The notes: generated from the sequence alone by a model not told the origin. A stretch of DNA of 64,000 nucleotides from Trogon surrucura (GCA_020746105.1 CM036617.1:174310412-174374411); one strand, 5' to 3'; positions 1 to 13,964 are shown, counted from the stretch's first letter. Program-made: numbers and translations.

Positions 1-1850
1 AAGACCTTTGGATTTCCTCTGACTGGCAGGGGACTGAGGAAAAGAGATTTGCTTTGCAGACAGAAAGTGTCATCTCTGTACTTAGATGAAACAGGCTCAG
101 TCTTACACATTACATAAGACTCGTACACTGTGATAGCTTTAGACTAAAAGTTTTAAGAGAAAAAATCAGGCAAGTGCATCTTTGGGTAAAGCAATGTAAT
201 TGCTACTATTACCATGGAAATTTTTTTTTTTTTCTATGCAATATATAACAATCTTTCTTAAGTCAAGAGTAAAAAAAAAATGATAAAATTTGGCTCTAGA
301 GATTTCCAGTATATTTAAATCACTTGAGGTTTAGGTTCTGGTGTCTTTTAACATACATGAAAAATTTTTATAAAGGCAAGTTAATGTTGTAATATTTCTC
401 TTTATAAAAGGATCAGGTTTTGTAAAATACAAGCAGATCAGGGATTGTAAAATATTGTTTAATGCTAGTTACCTTTCTAGACTTTATATTTTCAGTGTGT
501 TAGTTTAATATTTCAACATAATTAGGAGAGAATTATTTGTCTAAAATGTAACTCACGTTACATTTGTCACTTCTCACCCAATATGACCTCTAACACTAAG
601 TTTTAATTTCTGTCCCCATAAAACTGCAGACTAAACTAAAATAGTGATCTACTGGAAAATGTATTTAATCTACTTCTAATAAAACATCAAAAGCTGATTC
701 AGTTAATAACACTGTATGAAGACTGTACTTCTCAAAATCCCTTAAATGACCAACACTTCTTGTAAGCCCCTTAGCAATGCACTAACAACCCACATAAAAT
801 AATTTTGAGAGTTCCTTTGTACACAGTAGAAGCTCATAGTGGTATTAAATCAGTCTTTTTGCTCCAAGTGTCATTAAAGTCTGCAGGTTTTGCTGCCATT
901 TGAACTTTTCTTGGAAAGAAGTCTTACGGGGATTTTATTTGAGCTAAAAGGAAAGGCTCAGAACATTGTCTGGTATCATTGGAAATTCATCCTCTTTCAA
1001 TGCTGTCAGGCACTAAAAGCAAGGCCGTAATTCCATGAAATTATCAATTCAAATGTGGGTGGTTTCACATTGTCTGAGAGTTTTTAGTTTTCACTTACAG
1101 AGATTTTTTTTTTTTGTTCCAGAACTGACAAAGTAAGATTGTTAACAATTGCAAAATGACTTGAAATGTTGTTAGAGTGAAAGTTCCACAAATATGCTAT
1201 TTTTTCAGTTCCAGTATATCCATGCATGGGATTACTGAAAAGTCAATCTCTCATTTTCTAAACAGAAAGTGTGGTTATTTGGTATTTGCTACAGTGATAA
1301 TGCTTGGTCTTGGGAAATTCTTGCCTTTGTCATTACTGAGACAGCATCTTAAAAATCTGTTTTTCAGAGTCTTAATGCAGATTTGTGTGCAGAATTATGA
1401 AATCTGGAAGCATATTTTAAAGTTTAAAGCTTGAAAGCATAGTTTAATTAAATTGCGTCCTCAGCTATAGTTTTTATCGGAGATTGCCTTTTTCAATTTT
1501 CCAGTCTGATGACTGAGGAACAGATGGAAAAATTTTGTGGTGTTAGCTTCAAAATATTTGGGGTTTTTAATATGTTTCAACTGCTTGTGTGTTTTGTTTT
1601 CTTTTAGTTGTTTCCTTTCTCTATAATTCCTGATGACTTCATAACAGAGTCTAGGGTTTGACTTTTATGAGTTGCTAAGTACTTTTACCAGATGCAAGAG
1701 GCAAAAGAACAACCTTCTGAATAATGTGGAATAGAGGTCAAGCAAATATTACAAAAATAATTGCTCTTTGTTATTTTTGGTTATTTTTTCAATCATGATT
1801 ATTAATAAAATACTGGCAATCTGAAAATAGATGGTATTGGTATCCTTCAG
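1..1850. other. Unique AT-rich DNA, no feature seen
   Basis: Unique AT-rich sequence with short homopolymer runs. No repeat family, RNA gene or coding signal is recognisable. The open frames present are short and of random-looking composition. Confidence 0.6.
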
Positions 1851-1852
1851 GT

Positions 1853-2536
1853 CTGCAGAGAACGACTTTCAGTTGTTAGTAGATAAAAAAACTGAACTTG
1901 AACTAGCAATGTATGCTCACAGCCCAGAAAGCCAATTACATCCTGGGCTGCATCAAAAGTGTGGCCAGCAGGTCAAGGGAGGTGAACCTCTCCCTCTGCT
2001 ATGCTCTTGTGAGACCCCACCTTGAGTACTGTGTTGAGCTCTGGTGCCCTCAACACAAGAAGGCATGGACCTGCTGGAGTGGGTCTGGAGGAGGGTGACA
2101 AAAATGATCAGAGGGATGGAGCACCTCTCCTACAAGAACAGGTTGAGAGAGTTGGGGTCATTCAGCCTAGAAAAAAAGGAGGAGCTGGGGATACCTTGTA
2201 AAGACCTTCCAGTACTTGAAGGAGGCCTAGAAAAAAGCTGTGGAGGGATTACTAGCAAAGGGATGTAGCATTAAGATGAGGGGCAATGGTTTTAAACTGG
2301 AACAGGGTAGATTTGGACTAAAGATTAGGAAAACGTTCTTTACTATAAGAGTGGTGAGTCACTGGAACAGGTTGCCCAGGGAAGTCGTGGATGTCTCATC
2401 CCTGAAGTGTTCCTGACCAGGTTGGATGGGGTTTTGTGCAACCTAGTCTAGTAGAAGGTGTCTCTGCCTATGGTGGGGGGGATGGAACTAGAAGAACTTT
2501 AAGGTCCCTTCCAACTGCAAATATTCTATGATTCAG
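1853..2536 (+). mobile_element. CR1 LINE, 5'-truncated 3' fragment
   Basis: The segment aligns by eye to the C-terminal third of CR1 ORF2 and the short 3' UTR. Several frames carry CR1-type peptides, including the block HLSYKNRLRELGSFSLEKK. The 3' end reads through aaggtcccttccaactg to attctatgattc, the CR1 tail. The reading frame is broken by several indels, so this is an old, dead copy. Only the last ~680 bp survived, as expected for CR1, which usually inserts 5'-truncated. The exact 5' edge is uncertain by about 10 bp. Confidence 0.9.
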
Positions 2537-5500
2537 ATTTCATAATTTATACTTACTCTTTTAGAAGACACTAAACTGGAAAGTAAAAATCACTAAACAG
2601 GACTGGGTTTTTAGCTAAACCCAGGACAACCCTAAACCAGGTCTTCCTGAAGGCAAGACATTGCTATACTTTGTATTGTGGTCACTGGTACTCATTAAGT
2701 TGTCCTGTCCAACCTCCTGTGTAAACAATTCTCAGAGGAAATGGTCTGCAGAACTGTGTGCTCAATCCTTACACCCTTCTTATTCCTACAAACTGTAGTT
2801 TCATATTTCTAATGTCTTGTAAAGGAGGTTCACATGGACAAAATTGTATCATTCTTTGAAATACTTCCAGAGTGCCATCACTCTCTGTCAGATGCATCTA
2901 ATGAAGTAGCTCTTCCCTGTCTGCCATTAAGTACCTCCACATCAGGGGACATATGGATATCAGATGGAGATGCAGTCTTTTATTTTTTAATTCTTTATTT
3001 TTTAGTTTCTAAAACCATTGAATTTTTTAAAATATTTTTATTCGTTTTATGAGTGTGGCTGACCAGAAGAGCAATCCTTATTTGATACAATAATAAAAAA
3101 GCAAAATAGAATGCTATCGCATGTATTTGGGGAAACTGCAGAGTAGACCACACATTTTTTTACCTCCAGATCCTACTGCGTGACAGGACAATGAAAGAAT
3201 ATGTAAGGCCAAACCAGTAGCACAGTGCTGGGCCTAGAACTTCCTCCTTGGTTTAAAAAGTTTTCAAAACTTTGGATTAGAATCTAAATTTCTGGCTTTA
3301 GCTTTATGATTAGCCTGCACAGCTTCGATGTATGAGCTCTAAGATCCAGGATTTAATAATCTGTGAAAACTATTGAAATCCTGATCTGGATTTTACCAAG
3401 CTTTAAGGGTCAATTCATTTAAGCTTCAGATATGATCTGACTTGTTTTATTCGCAGCATATTCATGCTTGACTTTTAATTAACACATCAAAGAAATGGAG
3501 CATTGTAAAAGGCAATATGCAAAAAAAGAAATATCCACAGGAGGCGTCAACTATAGGTAAACTGGAAAAAAACTTTAGGTTTAGCTCTCCGAAGCTTTAC
3601 AGCTTTGAAACTATGTTAATCTTAGGAGGAAGAAGTTTTCATTAATAATATTTTTGTTAGGAAGAAACCTCAAACAGATAACAAGAATTTGGTGAAAACT
3701 GAATTTTTTTGCGTGTTTTCCTGAACTTTTTGAACACAAGTCTGCTCAGACATTCTCTGGTTTCACATTTAATTTTACACATGTAAATGTTTAAGAAAAC
3801 ACTATATAATTACAATTAGGCAAAACATTTAATATTTTTTTTATTTTGGTACTTAAAAAACTCCATGCATATTAACATGACTTTACTGAAGAAATTTTTT
3901 TTTTCACCCTCACTTATTCTTGGGGTAGTTTAAATATTTTAAAATGTGAAATGTTTCCAGCAACATGCAAATCTGAACAATGCAATCTGACTGGGTCTTG
4001 ATTTTGAGAAAAATTCTAAAATTGAAGTAGTCTTTAGAGATTTGATAGGCAAGAAGTCATCCTTATTTAGTAAATACACTTACTCTAAAGAACAGGAAGA
4101 CTTGTAATATTACTCAGAGCATGAAATTCAGAAATCTTCCAAAGACTTTAGGTATTGGCTTTGACTTTTAATAAATCAAAAATTCTGCATCTCGTATCAT
4201 TTAGAACACGAAGACATGAGCACAAGTTTCATGTGTTGAAAATTTGATTAGTATTGACATAATTATTGCAACTTATTTAAGAGTTAAGATGCAAACCCTT
4301 TGTCCTTTGAAAAGATATCCTTACTATTGATTGTCTTTTTAGTTCTCCCAGAAACGTCATTGAATCTATGGTTATCATTAATTCTTGATGTCCCTTTTTC
4401 TCTAATTTCAAATATCACAGCTTATGTGATGCACTGAATGGAATAGTCTCTTTTGTCTTTCCTTTTTAGTTTTTGTTTTGCTAAGTAGTGTTTGATTTGT
4501 AATTGATGTTTACAAAAATAACTGCTTAAGGATTTGTTTGTTTGATGACACTATGTCATAGATTTCTACAATAATGTATTTTTTTTAAGCATTCTACTTC
4601 AGGGTTCTGTTTTCATTATATGCTAATATTTATGCATAAAGCATAATGTTTATGCATAAATCCTGATTACTTGTTGAATGACAAGCAGCTTGTCAAATAT
4701 GCATGGCTGATTTTCATCTAAAGATATTTTAAAATCCTTAATTTATATGAAGATTCTTATATGAACGTATCTCCTCAAGTAACTCAATGAGGGGAAAAAA
4801 ACACCTTACTGTATATTTATAGTTTTTATGGCTCAAGTATTACTTTATTGAACTTAGTTTTCCTTTTTTTCTCTTCCTCACATCAGTATTTAACAACTAC
4901 TAGCTGAAGCTAGTCACTTAAACAACATCTTTTCTGCTCTTTAAGTGCTTAAGTCTTTCTCATATAGCAATGATAATAATAAACCAAGATTTAACTCTTG
5001 GGAAAAAATGAGTCAAACTTGGAGTGATAATACATCAGAGACTTCTGAGCTCAAACTGTTTTCCTGGACTTAGTATTAGTCAAACTAATTTGGTGTAAAA
5101 TGTCTTGTACTCGTGAGGGCTTGAATGTAAGGTATTCTAGCTTCCACCAGGATATTTCTTGGAGGTTTTAAAGAGTTCATTAGGAGATTGTGGTTTTCCC
5201 TACTTTAGTCTGTGTTACATTAAGCATATCATCATGAAATAGCTAAAACACCATTAATAACTATTGATGTTTATTAAAAATACTCTGACTCTCTAAACAT
5301 GCAATTTTAACAGCTACTTTCTATAGGCCTACTAAGCTCAGTTCCTCAGCAACTATGGCGCATAAAGAAAGAATGATTTGGCTGACTAAATCAATCCTAT
5401 TTGGTGCTACCTTCCTTTCCTCTAGATCCCGGTCCTCTGGGTTCTGGTACCAGAGTACTCTACATCCATACTGCTACAGATGTTTCAAGGCAATGTTTTG

Positions 5501-7959
5501 CTATATAAGCAAATCCCTAGGGGAGATCTTAATCAAGCATATCAACAAAGTGTATTACTATGTTAGTGTCATGGATTTTCTACATATTTTTCATAAAAAT
5601 ATGTAGATTAGTGCATTTATATGAAATTTGTTCATGGATAAGAATACTGGGCAAGAACATCAACAATTAGCCCTTTTAAACTAGCCTAATTCCACCTAAA
5701 AGACAAAATTTGTTCTCATACTGAGAGTTACTCTTGCACTGAGATTTTCCTTCTGGGCGTTTATCTATTTGTGTCACATAGACTGAAACCAAAGCGAAAA
5801 TTAAACTGGTAACTTTGACTGTATTATGTACTTAGTCAACACAAAGTGTAACAGTTACATTTTAATAATGTTCACTGTATGAAGTACAAATAAGTAAAAG
5901 ATAGGAAACTCACACTATATATCACCAGACTGCAGGAATGTCTATCTTTAGCAAGTGCTTGGTGAGGAAGGGATTTTGGATTTGTTTTTGTATTACAGTG
6001 AAGAATAATATTTTTGAACTCTTTGACCTGGCTCTAAGACTATTCTAGAGTTATCAGTGGTTTAGGATATAAGATTTCAAATTTTACCCTGAGGCCTTAG
6101 AACACCATTACCTTAATCTTGCCCTGTATTAAATATATTATCTAAAACGTCTTCACTATTTCCTCTCAGTTCTGTTACTTTTGCCTACAGCAAAACTGGG
6201 TTGGATCGCTAAAAGTGTTTCTCTTTAAAGACTTTTTAACTTCTTTGGGTTTGATTTTATTTGTTGAATGCTGAAACTTATTTTTGTGTTTTCTTGGACC
6301 AGCTTTATGTGAAATTCCACTGTAAGTAATATAAATTGTCCAACAGCCGAAATTAACTCCCTGAGAACTTGCGCAGATTAAACTACTTTTACTAACCACA
6401 GCCAACAGATAAAATTAATTGGGAGTAGAATTAGACCTGTCAAATTGTGTTAGTGATGTCTTCTCTCACCTGAGACAAATTTATAAAGTTAATGGTTTAT
6501 TTATTTTCCTGTGTGAAATTTCTGGTTAGGTTTTAAGGTTAATTTCAATAGATTTGAAAGACTTTAGGACAGTGATTATTGGGATCTCCGGGGTCCAATT
6601 TATTAGACAGATTTTCCTTTGCAATTCTTGTTGCTACTGTAACTTAGATTACTGGTGAATGAACACTGCTGAGAATACTTGGAAAATAATAAAATTAGCT
6701 AAATCTTGTTCAACATTCAAATAATTTGAAATTAAGTTTATCTTTCAATGAAATTGCTTCCACAACTTCTTGCTCCAGGAGTTGCTGTTGACCCAGTGTA
6801 TTTTTCTTTTTTTGTCTGTAAACTGTAATAGTGACATTTTTTACATCTACCTGATGTTTCAAGCTGTGGATGAATCTACCTAAATGGGGAGATATGAAAA
6901 CATGCCATTGAACTCAACAGGACCTAGTTCACAAGGAAATTAACCATTCAGGGCTGTGGGAGACGGGAGTCGCTACCTCTCACAGAGAAAAACAGTAGTT
7001 TACTAGGACAAAAAAATATTACCTCTGTCATTTTGTAAATGTTCTGTGCAAAGAATGAAAGACTATCGTTGAAAGCATACTGACATATTCACATGCAGAT
7101 TTGAGGAAGAAAAAAAAATGTACAAAATTAAAGGTTTTGTTTTGGTGTAATATGAAAATGTTCTGCTGAAGACACTTGTAAAAAAAGTCATACTCTTTAA
7201 TGAATGTCAGAATACTAATGCACTGGAGGAATCTTATTTGTTATCAAATTTGGTGTAAGCAACCAGTATTTCACTAGTTATATTAAACCTTATTTCATTA
7301 TTTCTTAAAAAAATTGCATCATTAATCTTAAAGTTCTCTATTTTCAGTAAAAGATCCTTTAATGTTCTTTTAAGGTTGATTTTTAAAGTTTCAAAAGATT
7401 GAATGCAATCAAACTAAAATCCCCATATTTTCTATATGTGTATTTTTTTTATTTCCCATTTGATTTGCATCTTTACATTCTATTTGAACGTATTTTAATT
7501 ATCTAATATAGCTAATCAATAGTACTGAATCTAGAGAATTGTTGCTGCCTGGTAGTTAGTTTGCAGTAAGAGATGTTAGCATTACTGATGCAACATGGAC
7601 AAGCAATTAACAATGATCTGACCTTTTCTTTTCTTTATATAGTTGTCATTCAGCTGTGCATCTCTAATGAGCATCTTGAGTTCCTGAGAGCCTCTGCTAA
7701 AAAAGTATTGTCATTTCCAATGAACTAATGGCTGAAGTAAAGCTTTTGATAAATGAGTACCTTTTATCAACCTTGCTCTCTGAAACCCATTAAGAAAGGT
7801 TTTACATTGTTTATTATTTAGGGGTTTTACATTGGAATAAAGATTACACTGAACACCAACCTGAATTACAGGACCACTCCTCTTCATATAAAGGAAATAT
7901 GATATAAAGAGGTCACAGCAAATAAATAATGTATCTCCACATAGTACTTAAAATGGATT
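2537..7959. other. Unique AT-rich DNA, no feature seen
   Basis: About 5.4 kb of AT-rich sequence with poly-A and poly-T runs and no recognisable repeat, RNA gene or credible coding exon. It could be intergenic or intronic. Confidence 0.5.
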
Positions 7960-8518
7960 AATCATAGAATGAATTGGATTGAAAGGGATCTTCAAGATCA
8001 TCCAGCTCCAATCCTCCTGCTATGGGCAGGGATGCTTTCCACTAGATCACGTTGTTCACAGTCCTGTCCAACCTGGGCCTTGAACACCTTCATGTAGGAG
8101 GCATCCACAACCTCCTTTGGCAATCTGTTCCAATGACTCATCACCCTCACAGTAAAGAATTTCTTCCCAATATCTAATCTACATCTACCCTATTTCATTT
8201 TGAAATGATTACTCTTTATCCTACCACCACACTCCCTGGTAAAGAGTCATCTCCTTCTCTCCTCTAGGCCTCCTTCAGGTACTGCGAGGCCACTGTAAGG
8301 TCTCCCCAGAGCATTCTCTTCTGAGGACAGAACAACTTCAATTCTTTCAGTCTGTCTCTGCAGGGGAGGTGCTCCAGTCCCATGAATGTCTTTGTGGCCC
8401 CCCTCTGATGCCACTCCAACAGATCCATATCATTCTTACTCTGGGGACTCCAGAGCTGAACACAGTACTGCATTGGGGTCTCATGAGAGCAGACAGAGGG
8501 GGGAGAATTACCGCTCTA
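7960..8518 (-). mobile_element. CR1 LINE 3' fragment
   Basis: The plus strand starts with atcatagaat, the reverse complement of the CR1 tail. It then runs through the 3' UTR (gggatcttcaagatcatc) into the ORF2 C-terminus. Minus-strand peptides such as DLLEWHQRGATKTFMGLEHL match the CR1 block just before the ORF2 end. The frame is broken. The 5' truncation lies near 8518. A separate CR1 lies only ~120 bp downstream in the same orientation. Confidence 0.9.
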
Positions 8519-8640
8519 CTCCATGAAATGTAGTGAATAGGCACAGGTACTTTGTTGTCTTAGTCTACAGTAAGTTCAGTATAGAGACATAAAGCATCAC
8601 TGTTTCTCTAAACCCTTTTATCTTAACCACAAAAGTGGAC

Positions 8641-9366
8641 ATCATAGAATCATAGATTACTGTGTTGGAAAGGGGCCTCCAGGATCATCGAGTCCAACCC
8701 TTTAAGAAAAGAAGTAAAGAAATACAGTTTAAATAAGATGGCCCAGCACCCTCTCAAGCTGAGCCTTAAAACTGTCTAAAGTTGAGGAATCCACCATTTC
8801 TCTTGGAAGACTACTCCAACGTCAAATTTCTCTCATGGTGAAAAATTTTCCTCTTGAGTCCAACCAGAATTTCCCCAGGACATATGTGTACCCACTGCCC
8901 CTTGTCTTTTCCATGTGGCTCCTTGTAAAAACGGAGTCACCATTTTCTTGGTAGTCACCCTTTATGTACCAGTTCATGGTAACAAGCTCTTCCGTGAGCC
9001 TTCTCTTCTCAAGGCTGAACAAATCCAGTTCTCTCAGCCATTCTTCATATAGCCGGTCTTCTAGTCCTCTGACCATCCTCATGTTTTTTTTTATTGGACC
9101 CTTTCCAGCCTGTCCACATCTTTTTTGTGTAGCAGGGACCAAAACTGAACCTAGTGCTCCAGGTATGGTCAGATCAGTGCTGAGTAGAGTGTTATGATGA
9201 CTTCTTTATCCCTGGTGATGATGCCCTTGTTAATGGAACCCAGTATCCTGTTTGCTTTCTTTGCCGCTACAACACCCTGTTCACTCACGTTGAGCCATCT
9301 GTTCACAAAGAACCCCAAAGTCCACGTCTTCTTGGGGTGAACAGGTTGTTCAAACATGCAACTGCA
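8641..9366 (-). mobile_element. CR1 LINE 3' fragment
   Basis: The plus strand begins atcatagaatcatagatt (reverse of the CR1 tail). It continues through ggaaaggggcctccaggatc and the ORF2 C-terminal block (minus-strand GLEDRLYEEWLRELDLFSLEKR) to the AKKANRILGSINKG block near 9240. Its 3' UTR differs clearly from that of its left neighbour, so the two are independent insertions of different subfamilies. Several frameshifts make it inactive. Confidence 0.9.
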
Positions 9367-11009
9367 TAACAACTACAACTTTTTTTTTTTTAATTTTGGA
9401 TATTTTTAAGTAATTCTCTTACTTTCGTGAAGCATATTAACTTTTTCATGCACTTGAGATAATTTATATAGAAACCAGATTGATTACTGTTTTGATGCAC
9501 AAATATCTATCTGCAAGATTTGTTGGACTACGATGCAATAGGAAGAACTATAGTTAATTCGTGAAGAATTCAGAGAAATATTTTGGCCAGTTTTTCTGTT
9601 TGTGTGCAATCTGAACATATTCTTTCAGGGTCAGAGAGGAGAATTGCATTTAGGAGGAGACTGATGGTCAAAATGTAGTGAAAATTGGAGTGCCAAAACT
9701 GATATAGGTCTCACAATGGGGAAGTTATGGGTCAATTAGAAAGAGAAAGGTAATTATTTTGTCTTGAAGTGTTTTCATGAAACACAAGAAAAATATCTCC
9801 AGCATAAGTGAAGGACAGAAGATAAAACTGAGCATTAACAAAGCTGGGAAGACAAGTGTAAAGAAAGAAAATTATAAGGGTCATGTCTCTGAACAGGTAG
9901 GAAGTGAGTAAAGTGCTCCTGCTGTCTCTTATCTTCCCAGGCAAATTTAGAGAGAGGAGGAAAAAAAAAAGAAACTATCTGAGAGGGGAATGATGAAAGA
10001 CAACTGATATAGATCTTTCCTTAGAGGGCTGACATTAATGAGCTTGTAATGGGCTTATTAGACTAAGTTATCTTTTGCAGAAATAAGAAAAGTTAGGTGG
10101 TTATGCTAACAAGAAATAAAAGGGCAGATTAAAAAAGGAAGAGCCAAAAGTAAAATATAAAACTCTGCATTGCTAGTCTGTTACAAGTGGTTATATCACA
10201 AAACAGGTATAATTTAGTGTTGTGGGACCTTGATATTTTCACTTATACAGTTTGAAAGTTAAATTATCTCCTCTAAGGTGACATATTTTTTACACAAGCA
10301 TGTAATATTAGTTATATATGAGTACACACATTCACAGAAGCTTATGAGAATATTTCACACGAACTTATGGGAAGTTTGTGACACTCTTTTCTCTTTGACA
10401 GAGGTTTGCCTGTTTGTATGTTGGACATTTGTTTTGGCTGTTGAAAGCAAGTGTGACAACACAAACCAAATCAATGACTTAACCGATGGTTATCACAGAA
10501 TATATGTCACCAAAATACTCTTTACTGGGTAGAGCAGACGGCTGGAGAAAGAGTTTTTTGTTGTTTGTTTTAAGATTTTTGACAATTGGATTAGTTTTAC
10601 AAAAAATATTTTTTATCTTTATTCCTTCTGAAGTTTAAACTAAAGTAAGGTAATTAAGCTGCAGCAGTTTAGGATGAGGTTTGGTCTGGCTGAGTTTCAT
10701 ACTTGAAAGGTTTCACTCAAAATGTTTTGTGGATTAGTTGAATTCAGGATAGAATTTTAACAGGCTTCTTTCTAGATAACCTGATGCCTTGCTGCAAGTG
10801 TTTCTGAGGTGTTGCTTGAGAGAAAACATGTGGGAAACGTATGGCCTGAATCCAGTAGCCATGAAAACACTGAGGACATTGGCTGTAGGCAAAGAATTCA
10901 TGAACCTGGCGTACTGTGACTGCTCCCCTGGAAGCACAACACACTGGAATTGAAGGTCCACAGTTTAAGTGACATGACCCTGTTACAGAGCTTCAACTTC
11001 TGTTTCGTG
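9367..11009. other. Unique AT-rich DNA, no feature seen
   Basis: No repeat family, RNA gene or coding exon recognised. The two overlapping minus-strand frames near 10.73-10.96 kb are short and unsupported. Confidence 0.5.
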
Positions 11010-11181
11010 GAATCATAGAACAGCCAGGGCTGGCAGGGATCTCTGGATGTCATCTAGTCTCACCTCACTGCTTATATCAGGGTCAACTAGAGCAGGTCAT
11101 TCAGGGCTTCAGATATCAGGCTTCAATTATCTGCAAGTATGGAGACACCACAATCTCTCTAAGCAACCTGGTCCAGTGTTT
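11010..11181 (-). mobile_element. CR1 LINE 3' end, left part of split copy
   Basis: The plus strand reads aatcatagaacagccagggc and then the antisense CR1 3' UTR and ORF2 end (gcaacctggtccagtgttt). At 11182 it is interrupted by a SINE. CR1 sequence resumes after the SINE near 11383, so both parts come from one older insertion. Confidence 0.85.
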
Positions 11182-11366
11182 CATAGAATCATAGAGTGGC
11201 CTAGGCTGGAAGGGACCTTAGAGATCATTTAATCCAATCTCCCTGTCATGGGCAGGGACACCTCTCAACTAGACTGGGTAACACATGGGGACTGAACGCG
11301 GGTCGAACCCATGACCTTGCTGTTATAAGCACCATGCTCTAACCTAGTGAGCTAACACCCCCCCCC
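11182..11366 (-). mobile_element. tRNA-Ile-headed SINE with CR1 tail (TguSINE1-like)
   Basis: On the minus strand the element begins near 11360 with a tRNA-like head. There is an A-box-like TAGCTCACTAGG, an anticodon loop CTTATAA (anticodon TAT, isoleucine) and a B-box-like GGTTCGACCCG. After the head, near 11284, it joins a CR1-type 3' tail (reverse of catagaatcatagagtggcc) that ends at 11182. A tRNA-Ile head fused to a CR1 tail is the design I recall for TguSINE1 of passerines, which is mobilised in trans by CR1. The acceptor stem pairs only partly and there is no terminator, so it is not a working tRNA gene. Subfamily assignment is from memory. Confidence 0.8.
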
Positions 11367-11382
11367 TTCCCCCTCCCCCAGT
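11354..11382. repeat. C-rich/CT-rich tract
   Basis: A run of C residues interrupted by two T pairs lies at the 5' edge of the SINE head, between it and the resumed CR1. It may be SINE leader or post-insertion slippage. Confidence 0.6.
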
Positions 11383-11500
11383 TAAGTCTTTTCTCAAATG
11401 GAATTTCCTGTATTTCTGTTTGTGTCTAATGATTCTTGTCCTGCCACTGGGTTTCACTGAGGAGAGTCTGCCTCTCACTTCTTTACAACTTCCCATCACG
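11383..11500 (-). mobile_element. CR1 LINE, right part of split copy
   Basis: The sequence aaatggaatttcctgtattt, then a cttgtcctgccactggg block and gaggagagtctg, is antisense CR1 ORF2 C-terminus. It continues what the 11010-11181 segment lost. The right edge is unclear and homology may extend to about 11580. Confidence 0.75.
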
Positions 11501-11580
11501 TGTTGAATCCTTACTGCTTGGTATATGCCTTCCTTTGAAACGTGGGATGGCACCAATCTATACTGCAGAAGGAATGACAA

Positions 11581-13964
11581 TCCTTACAGTGCTTTTTGCT
11601 GCAGAGCTGTAACTTAAACTAGGAAGGCCTGTTAGTCTGCACTGGCTAGACCGATCGTATTTACACTTTTTCTTCCCCCTTGATGCACAGTTTTGCCTGT
11701 AATTTTCTTAGACTAGGTTCACTATGCTTTTAAAGCATAGCTGGAAATTGCATCTTTGAAATATTAATTGTCCTTTCCAGTAGCAAGAACAGTAGCAAGC
11801 TAATAACTTATTAAAATTACATATAGCATATACATATAATAATATATTTCAGTAGTTTCTAGGTTTGTGTGTCCATAGTTTTCACTCTATAATCTTCACT
11901 TTAAGACATTTATCATGAAGGTTAGCAACCGGAGGATTAGAAGCATATCTTTTTCACTATTTGGCTCCTAGAGACAGTTTTTCACCTAGTCACAGTTTAA
12001 TTCTTCTTTATCTTTTCTTTCCTGAAGTTCACTGACAGTAACATTTTTTACAGGATTTTTCAATTTCTGTGACTCATTAGAGAGCGAGAGTCCACCTCTG
12101 ACATTACAGCCTTCCATGTCCCCTTGTAAATAAGGATTTTGGTAGGTTAACAAGAAGAATTACTTGTTTAAACTAATTGTCAGGTGTGTTTCACCTCAGA
12201 AGTACTTTTTCCCTAACTCTTAGAACAAGAATATACATTAGAAACTTTCACTAACAGTATAGTTTTCTTTCAGAACTGATGTGAAGAACTATAAAAGTGG
12301 AATACCTTTTCTATAAAATTTTCTTGTCTGTAGTTCTGAATGAATCAAAGCAAATTTTTCTTCTTCAAGTACAGAAATAAAAACCAAGAACAATCATAAT
12401 ATAAGTATTGCTAAGAGCATAACACCGGTGTTGTACACTACTTGGGCATAAGTATCTAGGAATTCATATATACACAAAAGTATAAATCATTCCCTTTGAA
12501 ACATATTAGAGCTTAGTTTTTTCAAGGTTTCTAATCGTATTCTATGGTATGAGAAATTTATGAGATTGGAACACTATGGAGAGTTTAAACTATAACAGTT
12601 GTTTTTTTTTAACAGCAAATAGATTTGATTGTAACATGATATTAATAATGATTCAGAAAATAGTTATAAAGCTTTCCACAAGAAAACAATACCTGAAATT
12701 TTTGTAGTATTTAGACTTTAAAGTTGTTTTTTTTTAATTCTTTGGAGACTTGTAAAGGACATAAGAAATTTCATGTAAAATACAATTAGTTTTACACACA
12801 TATAAATACTGTCCTTTCTGTGGATGCTACAGATATTCTACTACAGTGAGAGCTCATCTTGGGTGATTTTGCTTTCCTTAGTTGGATATATATCTTATAA
12901 GGTTCATGTGTAGACTTAAAAGTCTGACTTTTCAAAGGTTATAAGCAATTCCAATAAAATTGTTGGGGGGAACTCTCATCTGTAAAAGACTGACTCATAC
13001 ACTCAATGAAAAATGTGGAATAAGATTTGCAAACTGAATAAATATAAGAGACACCTGAGTGTTAACATACTTGGTACAGAGCTACAAAAATCAGTTTGTG
13101 TAATAGGGGCACTACATGTTAGGAATGTAGAAAGAGGATGCCATAACAGGAAATAAGTGTTTGATGGTATATGTTGGAATTTTTTTTTATTCAAATCTTT
13201 CTCAGTTAATTCTTTTAAAAATATGTATTCTTTTTACTTATTTTTTTAAAACTCTCATTTAGATTTGGGCTTTTTCTTTTCTGACCAGTGTGGTCATGAT
13301 CTCTACCATATTGCTTCTAACCCATTCATTAATTTTGGCTTTTTGTTTAAGACCACTTTGAGTCATATATATGTTTGCAAAACGGCTATGCTAATTCTGA
13401 GCTTAACTGCATTTTGTATGTGGCTGACTAACCACATACAGAATGTTGATCAGCATATTATATTTTTATTTTACTGCTCTCCTTTCTGTTCAAATTATCA
13501 GATATCATTGAAAGTCATAGATATAATATGCTTAACTCCCAAAACTATCATGAACTCCTGGCATTCAGGAGGTTTTGCTTTGGGACTGAAAGCATGTCTG
13601 TTTACAGAATAGAATTTATAATAGAGTACATTTGTTTACATTTGTTAAATGAATATTTATCACATGTGGTTTTTTGAGCTTGGGATGTTTACTGCAATAT
13701 ATTTGGGTCAGTATTAATAATTATGCCATATGCCTGTGTATTTCTGAACCAGGTGGTTGGCAAGCATCTATAGTGGTCTCCAGATGAGCCACGGTTCAGT
13801 GACAGCAACAAAAAAAATTTGTTGTAATGTGCACACATTACTATGATAAATCCCTATTTTCTTCTGTGACTTTCTTGTTCAGTTCCAAATGACATTTGAG
13901 TATCAACTATCCTATTCTTAGGTGATCATTCAGCACCAAATGCCACATTGGGCACCAATAAATC
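11581..13964. other. Unique AT-rich DNA, no feature seen
   Basis: No recognisable repeat or gene. The 115-codon plus-strand frame at 13265-13612 has a hydrophobic, AT-driven composition and no supporting signals. Confidence 0.5.

Noticed and set aside
11285-11360. Possible functional tRNA-Ile gene (minus strand)
   Set aside because: The acceptor and T stems have mismatches, no T-run terminator follows, and it is fused directly to a CR1 tail. It is a SINE head.
13265-13612. 115-codon plus-strand frame
   Set aside because: Hydrophobic AT-driven composition, no motif, no splice or promoter context; expected by chance.
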